The notes under the pieces are model-generated. The model saw only the letters and a program-made list of their open reading frames with translations, was not told the DNA's origin and made no database searches. A stretch of 64,000 bases of DNA. Source: Nepenthes gracilis (taxonomy: Eukaryota > Streptophyta > Magnoliopsida > Caryophyllales > Nepenthaceae). The stretch covers positions 1,894,001 through 1,958,000 of the forward strand of contig BSYO01000025.1 in NCBI GenBank assembly GCA_033239525.1, written 5' to 3'. Positions 1-25,776 of this stretch are shown here, piece after piece; within the stretch, counting starts at the first letter, position 1; every line of letters begins with the position of its first letter. The translations under genes were made by a program, and so were the position numbers.

Positions 1-1810
1 GGACCTATCAGCAGTTAGCTTCCATGGTTTGCTCTGTATCATGACGGTTCTTCAAATAGGCATCTTGCTACACATGCTTTTAGATTGCCACTTTTCCTAC
101 GATATGTTTTAAATAATCATGGGATTGCTATGTGTATGTTCTTAAGATGAGTATGTTTATCCGATGTAAGATATCGGACTCAGCTATGTGCTCCTTATGC
201 CCTGGGTGGTGTACGCCTCAATCTTCCCAGGGTTATGGTTTAGTGGATGATTAAATGAGAAGGGATGCACCTCATGAATGAGGACTGCTGTACATAAATT
301 TAATAGTCCAGGTATAATCTTAAAAAAATTTAAGCAATTTTTTTTCAAAAAAAAAGAAAAATTAATTACTGTTGAATTTACATCTAATAATCTTAATTTG
401 AGTAGCAGCCATTACATTTCATGAGTAACGTGCAGCCTCCCTGCTCTCAGCGGATGGATAGGTTGCATTGGAAGAAGAAAATTTTTACTTGACCACTGCT
501 TTGACCTGTAATTTTGTTTTGACTTCAAATTAAATTTGGATTCATCATTATACTTTCTGTTGTTAAATATACTGGTATTGAGGCTATATGATATTTATTA
601 GTCCCTGGAAAATGCTTGATGTTATTTCGGTACAGTTCAAACTACAGTTAGGGAATAGAAGTCATACTGCCATTGCAATGATGTGATGATGTTAGTTGCT
701 TATTTAAATAAAAACTAACTTTTCCAGAAAAAAAAGGACCAAGACAAATTAGCATGATTGTTCTTGGTGGATATCCTGTTCGTTTTATTAATTCCATGTC
801 CCCTGTCAGTATTTTTATTATCATCTATAGATGAAAGCTTATGGGAAATTTAATCACCTCTGCTAGAACTAAAGTTCCCTCTTTATTTATCCGTATCTAT
901 CTTTGTATTTATACATACACATACTCATATTCGTAGATATATATACATAGATATATAAATGTATATGTACATGTGTGTGTGTGTTTTAGTGTTAGCTATT
1001 TTTCAGCCTGAAATATATATATATATATGTATGTATGAATGTATGTATGCATGCATGCATGTATGCATATGTATATACCTATCAGTCTATATCTTTTTTT
1101 TTTCCTTTTGCATGGATTAGCTAGCAAGTTAGTTCTGCAAAATAAAAATTTTCAGCCTGAAATAAAAAACAATATTCTTTTTCCTTGCCAAATCTATTTG
1201 TAACGCAAGGTATAATATTGATTATACGATAAGATGTTGGGCAGTCACACTTTGCTTTGTGTTGTCTCATCTTGATTACACCCTCTCGGGCTCTCACATG
1301 GAAATTCAACATTTTTGTGACGGAAGTAGTGCACGGTTAACTTGATAAATGTATTTTTAATGCTATGAGTTGCTTATATGAAGAACACTTTTGCAGAACA
1401 TAACGAGTAGGTATGTACAAAATTGGTCATTCAATTTTCTGTGGATATTATCCTCCATAAATATGAATCAAAGAGTTTGCTTCGACACTTACAATGATCA
1501 TATAATAGGTTTGCAAATTCTCTCCCGTGTAAATAGCATATACTGGAGAGTTGATGTAATTGCTGTTGCTCTAATTAATACAAATCATTTTATTTTTCTG
1601 AATTAGATTTACTAAGATGGGTCCCATTAATTACTCAGTACTGATAAGAAGTTTGTTCTTTTCGATAACTCCATAACTACTCATACAAGTTGATATCATC
1701 TGTAATATTTATACCCTCCTGTTTTTCATGTTACCTCAAGCATAATTGTGCAATTTTCTGTCTCCTAAAATAATATTTTTAAAGAATCTCCCTATGTTTT
1801 TTTCCCCTTT
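1..1810. other. Upstream non-coding region of the zinc-finger repeat gene
   Basis: No convincing coding exon was seen. The stretch is AT-rich, with short T-runs and a microsatellite near 900-1080. A pyrimidine-rich tract ending in TTTTTACAG at about 1810-1818 looks like a 3' splice site, so part of this region is probably an intron in the 5' leader of the gene starting at 2118. The beginning of the window may hold earlier leader exons or the end of a gene lying outside it. Neither can be decided without transcripts. Confidence 0.4.
900..1080. repeat. Compound microsatellite (TA, TG, TGTA, TGCA units)
   Basis: Runs of TATA, TGTGTG, TATATA and TGTATGTATGCATGCATG follow one another. This is simple-sequence DNA in the presumed leader intron or promoter of the zinc-finger repeat gene, with no coding potential. 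Confidence 0.8.
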
Positions 1811-1943
1811 TTTTACAGTTCACCTAACAGGATGATTTGCCGTCCTGACATTGTTGTGAAGTGCACACATTTATGCAGCTGCATTTAGTCATCGGGATAT
1901 TGATCAGCGTTGGCTGATTGAAACTCTTTTCTACCTTAAGGAA

Positions 1944-1997
1944 ATGGATCGATGTGACACCTCTGGATTTGTCAGCGGCGGCGGGATGTACTCATGA
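1944..1997 (+). CDS. Upstream ORF (17 codons) in the leader of the zinc-finger repeat gene
   Basis: An ATG at 1944 opens a 17-codon frame, MDRCDTSGFVSGGGMYS, ending in TGA at 1995-1997, about 120 nt before the main start codon. The same frame is open upstream to 1860 with no ATG. It reads like real protein there, including HRDIDQRWLIETLFYLKEM, which suggests that the genuine peptide begins in an upstream exon joined by splicing. From memory, the Arabidopsis loricrin-related homologues are among the genes reported to carry conserved-peptide upstream ORFs, which would fit; that link is recalled and not verified. The likely role is translational control of the downstream gene, not a stable product. 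Two other short upstream ORFs, starting at 1832 and 1873, lie in other frames and look less protein-like. Confidence 0.45.
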   Translation: MDRCDTSGFVSGGGMYS

Positions 1998-2117
1998 GGC
2001 ATATTACTTTAGTTTACTTTTGTAGATAATATTTGAACCCCGGAAGTCTGGCAGGCTGGTAATTTCAGCTGAGATCTTTATTTGATCAAGGAATTGCAAT
2101 TTTCTTTGGTTTTGTTC

Positions 2118-4055
2118 ATGGACACTAGTTTCCCTGCAACGGGCTTTTCTGGAAACTATTCCCGTAATGCACTCAGAAATCTGGAGGATTTACAGCAAGC
2201 AGGACGACCTGTAGCTGATTATTGTACTGATTCTATCTTACAGCTCGATCCTTTCAGCTCTTCGATTCCTTATTTGCCTACCTCAAAGGGTATTAAGCGA
2301 AAGTGGAGTTGCATTAATCAATCCGTAGGACAGCAATTTGACCGTTTATCATGTCTCTGGCTTGGCCGTTCTTCGAGTTCTTCTGACAGCAAGGGCAGTT
2401 CAGTAACTGCTTGCACTGCAATTTCTTCTGCAAAAGAAACTGAAGAAGAATCATCAATGGATCTCGATTTGGACTTTGCTCTCCATCTTGGCAACAGGAA
2501 GTCACCGAACACGAAGAAATCTGCTTGTGCAGATTTGAGAACACCGGTTCCACAGGAGAAGGTTGATCTCGGATTAAGTCTTTGCACTGGGCCTTCTGAA
2601 TCTGATATTACCGGTATCCATCACTGTTCCATTGAAATAGAAAATGGTATACATGTCCCATTGACAATTGGAGGACCCCATTTTCCTAATGATAAATTAG
2701 AGCCATCTCATTGGAAAGCAGATTATTTTTCTTCGTTTTGTAGTAAAAAAATGGGGGAAATTTCCTTTTTCAACACAATTTCTGAAAAAAATGAACCAAT
2801 TCCTATTGCTTCAGACCTCTCAGCCAGCATAGCAAATGAACCAAAAAGCTCAGTCACCTGTACTTCCGGGATCTTACAGCAGCAGCCACATCAGCAGCTG
2901 CAACGTGGTAATAGTTCTAAAATGTGTAGGTTTAATGGTTGCCAAAAGGGATCGAGGGGTGCTTCCGGCCTTTGTATTTCCCATGGTGGTGGCAGAAGGT
3001 GCCAGAAGCCCGGCTGCCATAAAGGAGCTGAAGGAAGAACTGCCTTCTGCAAAGCGCATGGAGGCGGCCGACGATGTGAATTCCTTGGATGCACGAAGAG
3101 TGCAGAAGGCCGCACAGATTTCTGTATTGCCCATGGTGGCGGGCGGCGGTGCAGTCATGAGGGCTGTACTCGAGCTGCCAGGGGGAAGTCCGGGCTATGT
3201 ATCCGGCATGGCGGCGGCAAGAGGTGTCAGACAGAAAATTGCACTCGGAGTGCGGAAGGTTTATCGGGACTATGCATCTCGCATGGAGGCGGCCGTCGAT
3301 GCCAATATCCCACGTGCACAAAAGGGGCCCAAGGGAGCACAATGTTCTGCAAGGCTCACGGTGGGGGAAAACGGTGCACCGTTGATGGGTGCACCAAGGG
3401 TGCAGAAGGAAGCACGCCATTTTGCAAGGCCCATGGTGGAGGAAAGAGGTGCTCGTTCTCCGGTTGCCCGAAGAGTGTCCACGGAGGAACATCTTTCTGT
3501 GTAGCTCATGGTGGCGGGAAGAGATGTGCGGTGCCGGAATGCACTAAAAGCGCGAGAGGGAGGACTGATTTCTGTGTCCGCCATGGTGGCGGCAAGCGGT
3601 GCAAATTCGGTGGCTGCAGCAAGAGTGCACAAGGCAGCACCGATTTCTGCAAGGCACATGGGGGAGGGAAGAGAGGCTCTTGTCAAGCTAATCGTTCATG
3701 TGGTTCTTTTGCAACTCATGGGGCCCTTGTACAAGACAAGCGGGTCCACGGGGGTGCCACCATGGGACCATTGGTCCAAAACCCGAAATACTGCGAACCT
3801 GACAAGAGTAAAGATGCTGTCACTGCAGATGGGAATACTGACACCATTAAGATTGATATGAAACAAGCTTATCTCCCATTCTCGGAAGAAGGCTCTTCCT
3901 TGGGTCCTGTTCCAGAAGGTCGAGTCCATGGAGGAAGTCTGATGGCAATGCTTAAAGCTGGCCTGAGCTGTGTTGCATCGAGCCATGGCAGCACTCTTGT
4001 TGGGGGTCCATCTGAACCAACGAACTCTCATCTGGTGCCCCATCGATGGATATAA
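2118..4055 (+). CDS. WRKY19-like / loricrin-related protein with ten tandem zinc-binding repeats
   Basis: Single exon, 645 aa. The first ATG of the frame, at 2118, is taken as the start (MDTSFPATGF...); the frame is open back to 2082 without an earlier ATG. Residues 1-269 are Ser-rich and low in complexity, with short conserved-looking acidic stretches such as DLDLDFALHLG and VDLGLSLC that resemble EAR-like LxLxL motifs. Residues 270-519 are ten repeats of 25 aa with the pattern C-x4-C-x10-C-x2-H-GGG-[RK]-R, in which every Cys and His is kept, so each repeat can bind zinc. The C-terminal ~125 residues are less ordered, with a conserved-looking RVHGGSLMAMLKAGL segment. Databases often call this family 'probable WRKY transcription factor 19' because Arabidopsis WRKY19 carries similar repeats, but no WRKYGQK motif is present here. 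The molecular function is not established. A nuclear regulatory role is inferred from the zinc repeats and the possible repression motifs. Confidence 0.9.
   Translation: MDTSFPATGFSGNYSRNALRNLEDLQQAGRPVADYCTDSILQLDPFSSSIPYLPTSKGIKRKWSCINQSVGQQFDRLSCLWLGRSSSSSDSKGSSVTACTAISSAKETEEESSMDLDLDFALHLGNRKSPNTKKSACADLRTPVPQEKVDLGLSLCTGPSESDITGIHHCSIEIENGIHVPLTIGGPHFPNDKLEPSHWKADYFSSFCSKKMGEISFFNTISEKNEPIPIASDLSASIANEPKSSVTCTSGILQQQPHQQLQRGNSSKMCRFNGCQKGSRGASGLCISHGGGRRCQKPGCHKGAEGRTAFCKAHGGGRRCEFLGCTKSAEGRTDFCIAHGGGRRCSHEGCTRAARGKSGLCIRHGGGKRCQTENCTRSAEGLSGLCISHGGGRRCQYPTCTKGAQGSTMFCKAHGGGKRCTVDGCTKGAEGSTPFCKAHGGGKRCSFSGCPKSVHGGTSFCVAHGGGKRCAVPECTKSARGRTDFCVRHGGGKRCKFGGCSKSAQGSTDFCKAHGGGKRGSCQANRSCGSFATHGALVQDKRVHGGATMGPLVQNPKYCEPDKSKDAVTADGNTDTIKIDMKQAYLPFSEEGSSLGPVPEGRVHGGSLMAMLKAGLSCVASSHGSTLVGGPSEPTNSHLVPHRWI
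2925..3674 (+). repeat. Ten 75-bp coding tandem repeats (CCCH-like units)
   Basis: Ten in-frame 75-bp units encode the 25-residue zinc repeats; each begins at the first Cys codon and ends after GGG[RK]R. The units have diverged at synonymous and variable positions but keep their length exactly, so purifying selection on the protein, and not recent DNA-level amplification, explains the array. The repeats also create long spurious frames on both strands. Confidence 0.9.
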
Positions 4056-4221
4056 CAGGGGACTTAGGAGAACTTAGCTAGGTTTGATTGCAAGTCATGG
4101 GTGTTTTCTCTTCTTCTTTGTTTTCTTTCTGCATATAAAATATTATTGTGGTAGTCAGCAGCAGGTTGTCCCGATCTAGCGGTGGTGGTCGGTTGGTCCG
4201 TCAATTCCACATTCCGGTTGT

Positions 4222-4227
4222 AATAAA
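4222..4227 (+). terminator. Candidate polyadenylation signal AATAAA
   Basis: AATAAA lies about 165 nt after the stop codon of the zinc-finger repeat gene in T-rich sequence, a normal distance for a plant 3' UTR. Plant signals are loose, so this is only a candidate. Confidence 0.35.
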
Positions 4228-4827
4228 AGCTTTTTGGTTTAACGTGTACCTCGTTAGAAATAATTTTCTAGTCTGTTTCACATTTTGGAGGGGCTTGGTT
4301 CACAGGTCTTTCCAAATAGCAAGCTTTGAAACGTGTCGAATGTGTAACCCCTCGTTCATAATAGAATAACTTTACTGTTCAAATGTCCAATGCACGAGCG
4401 TATGTGCGTTACATGCCAGGGTTAAAGCGAGCCGCCTTATTCTTAACATTATAGAGATACTGTTTCCATAGCTGAAACCGGTGATCTCATCCCACAGCAA
4501 AGTAACTTTTTAACCGAGTCGAGATTCATCTTATATTCGGCTTCACATTTTGATACCTTTATTTGGACAGATTGACTTACATAATAACCAGTCGATTTCG
4601 AATTGTTTTATTATCTTTGTATCTTTCAGGTACAGTGAGCATTCAGTGAAAGTGAAGATTTGGTTTAAGAAAAGCGATGATATGGTCCATTCTCATCAAG
4701 AAGATCTGTCGAGCACTATGGCTGGTGGAGCTTTGATTCACCACTTAAAGAGGTTCATATTCTCTCCTACAATTTGACTTTGGCATAAATGCAAATCTTC
4801 TACATTTTTTTTTTCATATTTGTTTTT

Positions 4828-5027
4828 ATAAATAAAAATATTAACTGATATATATGTATATATATCAATATTATTCAATACTGTAATAAAATTATAATAT
4901 ATTGGTTGATATCTGTCTGTCAAATTATAATTCTCAGAAAATATTTACTTATGATGTATTGGGTACTGATATGTATATGATTGATGTTAAAAATAATACT
5001 GATATTGATATTTTTATCCATAGTTAT
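4828..5027. mobile_element. MITE-like AT-rich inverted-repeat element, copy 1
   Basis: It begins ATAAATAAAAATATTAACTG and ends with the inverse, GATATTTTTATCCATAGTTATG. The same terminal motif (GATAAAAATAT...GATAT) recurs at six further places in the window. There is no coding capacity, which fits a non-autonomous DNA element. Ends are approximate and the target duplication was not resolved. Confidence 0.5.
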
Positions 5028-5259
5028 GCTACTTTTCTTTTGCCTAATTATTTCGATGCTTGGAAAAGAATCTGTAGTAGCTGCGGTGGTGTTGAGGTTG
5101 TCGCCGGCGGAGGGGAGGGAAGAATCGTGTCAGCCGGTTGAGGTGGTGACTGGTTTGGCGTCGAAAATGATTTGTAGATTTTTTTGCATTTTAATTGATG
5201 TAGAGATGAGGGAGAATTTCTTGCCTGGGTTGAGTCTCGTTGCCACTTGATCCACTACA

Positions 5260-5655
5260 AACTTAGATAAAAAAAATATCAATATTAATATTAATAATAA
5301 TCTTATTAGTATCAGTTATATCAGACAATATATATTAATATTTGATATGTCAAATATAATTTTTTTAAAAATCATATCAGTCAATTTTTTAAATATCACC
5401 TAATGTATTACGGTCATAGCTGAAAATATTAGTATTGTGATCGGTCTCTGTCATATCAGCATATGCGTACTGATATCGAATATCAAAAAGAATATTTTGA
5501 GAATTGTAATTTAATAAATAAATATTATTAATATATTGTCTAAATATTAAGTATATGATAATATATTATTGATTTGGTAACACATTATAATTTTATTATT
5601 ATATTGAGGAGTCTAATATTAATTATATCAGTTGATATTTTTATTTATAGTTATA
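5260..5655. mobile_element. MITE-like AT-rich inverted-repeat element, copy 2
   Basis: The left end TTAGATAAAAAAAATATC and right end GATATTTTTATTTATAG are inverted copies of one another and match the termini of the 4828-5027 element. The interior is made of TATCAGTT and TATTAATA motifs. It lies about 400 bp upstream of the kinase start codon, so it may contribute to that promoter. Confidence 0.5.
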
Positions 5656-6047
5656 ATATATTATTAATATAATAATATATTAAAAAATTTAGTAAAAAGA
5701 AGAGTAATATGAGATTGGATACGTAAAGTCATGAAAAATGATAAAATAAAAAATAATATATATATATTAAAATTATATTTGTAAAAACTAAAATATATAA
5801 ATAAAATCTAAAATAATTTGAACACTTAATCAAATAAAACTTTGATTCATTGTTTTTCAAAAAAAAAATCTTAAGGAATTAATTAATTATGTCATTTTAT
5901 ATTAAATTATTTATATTTTTAAAATAAATTAAATATGAATACTTAGATATTGAAGAAATTAGGAGAATAAATCCAACGACTTTTCTAAATTTGGGCCGCA
6001 GAGGCGTATATCTCACGCCGTCATTCTCTCTCTCCTCGAAGCAGGTA

Positions 6048-20631
<14,584 letters not shown>

Positions 20632-21075
20632 TCTCAAGCCACTTAATCTCATAATCTTTCATTTTAATATCATAAAAATTATTAATTATCAAATTACTTA
20701 ATAAAATTATTAAATATATATATTTATAATAAATTAACTAATTAAACTTATTTTATGATAATTTATTTTTAAATTATTCAATCTCAAAAAAAGCATCTAT
20801 ATACCGTATGATTGTAAATTATATAAAGAATGTGATTTTTAATTATGATGTATTATATAAAATGATATATGTATTATTTTTAAATTAAAAATTCTAAACA
20901 CTCTATTTTTTAGGTTTTTAAAGAAAAATAAATAGATTTGAGCATATTTTTTAAATTTTTTATTTTTAAATTAAAAAAAAACAACTCTAATTTTTTAATT
21001 ATTAAACATGCTCAAAATATGTTAATATGAAACAGATAAAGGATAAGTGAATCAAAAGGTTTAAGGAATTATAAG
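20632..21075. other. Kinase 3' UTR and AT-rich spacer
   Basis: AT-rich sequence with several AATAAA-like strings, for example near 20700-20735, that could serve for 3' processing of the kinase transcript. No coding potential was seen. Confidence 0.5.
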
Positions 21076-22030
21076 TGTTGCGTCCCAGGTATGCGGTTGT
21101 CGTACGGATTAGGGAGTCTTCGAGTTCTTAAGCACACGGTGGCGTCAGGAAAATGGTCCGATCTCTGTGTCTACGAATCTGGACCTACACAACACAAACA
21201 ACAAACGAGAGGTTAGGGGTCCGACAGGATTTCTCCCACCGATGCCGCTCCGACGCTAAAGTCAGCAAATTTTCACAATGAACGGAAATGACGCACGCTA
21301 AGAGCGGTGTGTGGATGAATGTTGTAATGGCGTGAGAGATGCGTGCATGATGGTATGGAGAATGCAGTGAGCAGGTTATGGAAGGCCTGGCTTCTTTGAT
21401 GCACCGCAGTGGGTAGCTAACTTTCCTGTAGTTTGAGTGGACGTAGATATTATGATCGTGAGCTAGCTCGTGCCAAAAGGAAGTGAGAGCGTTCTCAGTT
21501 CCAACTCTTTTCTTTCTTGCCTGGCTTCCTTGTGATCGTGAGCTAAGTGGATTGCAACTAGGAATCTGAGTTGGGAAATTGGGATCCCTTTCTCTGCGGA
21601 GTGTGGGAGCTCTTATAGGCCCCTCTCCATTGGACTCTGGGCGCCAAGATGCCCGTTGTGAGGGCTCCTTGCCGGGCTTGGTCGTTGTCGTGGATATCGG
21701 TTATGTGGTGTCGTTTTCGTGCATGGGGGAGGGATCTGGCAGACTGCCGGCCACACCCGGTTTTCCGGAACAAGGATTGTTGACTGCTGCAGCGTATTTG
21801 CGTGAGCCGTTGACGCTGCGCCAACTGCTCCTCCATTGGTTGGCATTTCCGCCTTTCTGTCGGTTTTCCGGCAGTGCATTAATGCGCCGCAGAGTTCCCG
21901 TCGCCTTCTGTCAGCGTGGCTCTACATACGCTCCCTGGGCAACTGGGCTGGGCTCGTCGTCCTGCGCGGGCTTCATCTTCCTTCTTATGGGCCTCGAAAC
22001 TCTTTATGGGCTTGAACATGGGACCCAACG
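21076..22030 (-). mobile_element. Solo LTR, Tat-type gypsy
   Basis: A 955-bp GC-rich island starts TGTTGCGTCCC and ends GGGACCCAACG on the plus strand, with near-matching flanks ATAAG (21071-21075) and GTAAG (22031-22035). It contains CTCCGACGCTAAAGTCAG, the reverse of the GACTT.AGCGTCGGAG block found in the LTRs of the Tat element at 40143-51086, so it reads on the minus strand. No internal domain is attached. Confidence 0.75.
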
Positions 22031-23233
22031 GTAAGTTTATTTGGATTTTAACTTTTAGTCAATTTCATTATTTATATATTTTTAAAAAATAGAAATATGA
22101 AAATATATTATACTAAAAATATATAATCTTAATAGGGTGTTCAATAAAACTAATTGCCTCTTAGCCCAAATCAAATTAATCTGATTTTAAAATTATAAAT
22201 TTATTTTTGTTATTTTATTTAATTTAAAATAATATTATCTAAAAATACAAATTACTTTAAATTGCTATCAATCCTCATCGTAGAGTTGTTGAACCTCTTG
22301 CCACCTATGTGGTGTGATCAAAATTAAATTGTCTAATCAATTCGATCTAATTAATTTAAATTTTATAGAATTTAATCAAAATATATGAGTTATATATACA
22401 TATACAATCTAAAAATTAGGTTTGATTAAATATTTGGGTTAAAAATAATTATAGATAAAAGGAATTAATTTAATCTTATTTAACTTAAATTATACTAAGT
22501 TTAGAAAAAATATTTCAATAGTTTATATTTCTATATAATTAATAACTTTTTTATGTAAAAATTTATATTTAAATATATATTTAGATAATAATTTAATTTA
22601 AATATCATAATTTCTAAAATATTTTATAATTCTAAGAATTTTTTAGATATATAAATTTTTAAATAAAAATACTTAAAAATATATATAGATCTGTCCAAAT
22701 CAATGCTATTTAAATTTTGAACGAGTATAACTTTAAAATCTGCCCTGATCACATCATATTTGATCTAAAATGACTTGACGATTTCAAATTATCTATTGAA
22801 TTTATTTCATATTCAATATAAATTTGACTTTATTAGATCTAATTATTTTTTTATCACAAATAAAATGAATGGATTTTCTCTGAATCTTTGATCAAAAAGT
22901 AGCTAATTCGCGCTCTCTCCCCTTTTTTTTCTTTTTTTGACTCCAAGCCTTTCTAGAACTTTATTTATTTGTTGACTATGGTTAATCGTTAATTTAAGGT
23001 CATTCAAACTAGTCCGTGTGGGCCGACATGGGATTTCGATGATTTTATTGTTTTAGTAAATAAATTAAAAATAATCATGCTATTATTTTTTGACAAAAAA
23101 TAATTATATTAGTCAATAAATAAATTTAATGAAGTCCATAAAAATTTTCAAGAGGTTGGTAAATAAGGACTTAGATAAATAGGTCAAGGAAGAAAACGCA
23201 GAGCTCACAAATCAACTACCATCTATTGGTGTT
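22031..23233. other. AT-rich spacer without visible genes
   Basis: Long AT-rich stretches with no frame of note. No conserved motif or clear repeat boundary was recognised between the solo LTR and the LTR-B-like fragment. Confidence 0.6.
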
Positions 23234-23600
23234 TGTAAAATTTGAGTTTAAATTTTATTATAGTTATGATTAATTAAATTGAGATAATTAAAATTCAGAT
23301 CAAAAGTCAAAATTATACTGACTCATATCGAGTTAATGGATGCTTGATTGACACCTGACATGCACCCATATGTCTTCTGCGTAAGGAGGCCACGCTTGAC
23401 TGCCATCTAAATGGAGTTTGAGTATACTTTTTAGATTAGCTGCGCTTGATACATCCTCAAAGGATGCCTGAGAACATTGTGGCAGAATGTTAATGCTTAA
23501 AGTGTGTCCAAAGCAGTGCTTATGTGTCACCATATTTAGCCATGGCACCTAACACACGCCCGAGATAGTGCTTGTCATTATATAACGAGATTGTCATTAT
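23234..23600 (+). mobile_element. Fragment resembling the start of LTR-B
   Basis: TGTAAAATTTGAGTTTAAATTTTATTATAG and the downstream TTAATTAAATTGAGATAATTAAAATTCAGATCAAAAGTC parallel the first 80 bp of the LTR-B copies at 34271 and (reversed) 55730. The similarity fades before 23600. It is a truncated relic with a poorly defined end. Confidence 0.45.
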
Positions 23601-25776
23601 TAATAAACTAGAACTCTAAATTAAAAGACTATATATCTAATCATCTTTATTTACTAATTTAGATGTGACCCTATATTGGATCATACTCATTTTTACAAGG
23701 ATAGTTTGCCCTTTTTATAAGCATCTGGTTTTTAACAAGCGAATAAACCAATAATGTTAACATGTGCCTTTTGATGGCTCAAAAGAAGTAGGTAAAGGCT
23801 CACGAATAAGATTTTATCTAATATCTTTACCAAAAAAAAAAAAAAAAAAATCAGATCTTATTAAATAAGAAAATATCCATCAAAACAAAGATTTTCTTTC
23901 AATCTAGAATTACTACAGAGGAAGAGCATTATCCCATAAGCTAATCCAAATAAGAGAGATCTATTTCAAAAAACATATTATTAGATTTCTTGGGCCGCCT
24001 TATAACATAAGGCTAAATGACTTATATTAAAACTTTGGTACAAAAATCTCATATACTAAATCAAGTATTTTTGTTTGGTCATGCTATGCTGCATATATAC
24101 ATAAAAAAGCAGAATTATAGATACATCTAACAAAAACAAAAGGATGAGACTTATCTCTTTATTTTTATCTATAATTCTTTTGGGCCATTGTTTTTCACAC
24201 AACTATTGGGTTATGGGTTATTCCTGTGTGAATCTCTACCTGACTGATAGGTCATCTGACGGTCTAAACGAGGACACATGGAGCTTATAGTGAGATGAAG
24301 GATTGTAGCTTTCGCATGCACGCAACGAGCTATAAATGCCGATGGGCAATTAATTACCATGTCCGAGGGCCAAATGTTGATGTCGAAGGGTAACCAGACT
24401 ACCTAGTTCTAGAAGCGACCGAATTGTTAAGTTCAAATAGAAAATCGGACTGCAAATGCAAATGGTAAACTAAACTCTCAAGTTGAAGGGTAATCAAACT
24501 ACGTATACTGAAAGATGACCAGCTGTTGGTCCTAATGGCCTACAATAAAAAATTGTGTGAAACTCTCTTTAGGGTTTATAAAAGGGAGTATGATTGAAAG
24601 AAAATGGGTGAGAGTCATCATCTGAAAGATAGAGACCAATGAGCGCCGCCAGTAAGAGAAAGTGAAAATAAAAAGAAAAGAGAGAGAAGATTTTTCTTAC
24701 CCCCACCACTACTCAGGTCTATCTGATACAAGACGACAAGCTCTTCTATTTCATTTTGAGAGTTTGTGTAACAAATTTTACATAGTAGAAATTCATGAAT
24801 GAATCATGCGGTGTCTTTTTTCTCTTATTTAGAAGAGAATTTTCACGTAAATTTACCTGTATCTTATCTTTTTAATTTTGTAATTCTTATTTGTATTATC
24901 GTTATTACTATTTTTTTTTTCTCTCAATTCATCCAAATCGTCAACAAAGTCCAAACAACAACAAGGCACTTGGGTTTTTATCTTTCACCTAACTTTACAA
25001 ATAATATCAAAATCTTACATAAGCTCTTATAATATACCCATTCAAGCAATACGACTTTCATAATATTGTTGAGTTATGCGACCTAAAAATAAGTAATTAC
25101 TATAAAGCTAAAAGTTGACTATGCCCTTTCTCATTTATCAATTGGGCAAGTTAAGGTGTACCGCAAGAATGTTTTATTAATATAATAACATGAATAATAT
25201 TATTGGCACAATACATATTTTTAAACCTTATTACAAAATTTTAGATTAATATCCAATTAGAATGGAAAAAATGGCTTATTGGCTTGTTTCTTTAACTAAA
25301 ATTAAATTATTTAATCGATCTGATTTGATTAATTTAAAATTTTATAAGGTATTATTAAAATAAAAAATTATTATAAATGGATATAATAATAAAATTAGGC
25401 ATGATGATAAATATTTCTAGCCTACCTTCCGGGAAGAGGGATTTGTTCTAAGGGTTTTGTAGTAATCGAATTTCCCTTTTTTAATTCAAGAAATTTCCCC
25501 AATCCTATTGGATGCGAATCCCAACTAGCCAAGCAACAAGAACAATAAAAATTCACGAGATCCCGGAAAGTTATATCTTTTTTCATCTTCTCCGAATCTA
25601 ACTAAAACAGCTGCGGGATAGACGGTTGATAGATCGATCCTCGATCGATTTGGAATTTTGAATTAGGGTTTGGGTAGAAGCATATGGTAGCAATTTACTG
25701 ATTAGCGGTTTGCAAATGCGAATTAAGTGGGGGTTTTAACAACTTGGGTTGAAGCCAAACACCCTCATTTGCCCTC
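23601..25776. other. Spacer upstream of the membrane protease gene
   Basis: No gene was seen. A segment near 24190-24790 has an LTR-like layout: a TATA box (GTTTATAAAAGGG at about 24569) followed by purine-rich and pyrimidine-rich leader sequence. No matching ends or target duplication were found. The last 300 bases before 25777 are the likely promoter and leader of the protease gene. A run of about 18 A residues lies near 23832. Confidence 0.4.

Larger units (their letters stand above)
4056..6047. other. Spacer between the zinc-repeat gene and the kinase gene
   Basis: It holds the 3' UTR of the upstream gene, two AT-rich inverted-repeat elements (about 4828-5027 and 5260-5655), and the promoter and leader of the kinase gene. 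A short frame at about 4633-4752 (beginning YSEHSVKVKIWFKKSDDM) follows a good-looking CTTTCAG splice acceptor and could be a relic exon. No product can be named. The last 250 bases are very AT-rich and then change to a pyrimidine-rich leader (TCTCTCTC) just before the ATG at 6048. Confidence 0.4.

Noticed and set aside
2836..3504. 222-aa plus-strand frame and several minus-strand frames across the zinc repeats
   Set aside because: They are shadows of the 75-bp coding repeats; only the 2118-4055 frame has conserved Cys/His spacing.
24190..24790. Possible solo LTR with a TATA box
   Set aside because: No matching termini or target duplication could be found, so it is described only as spacer.
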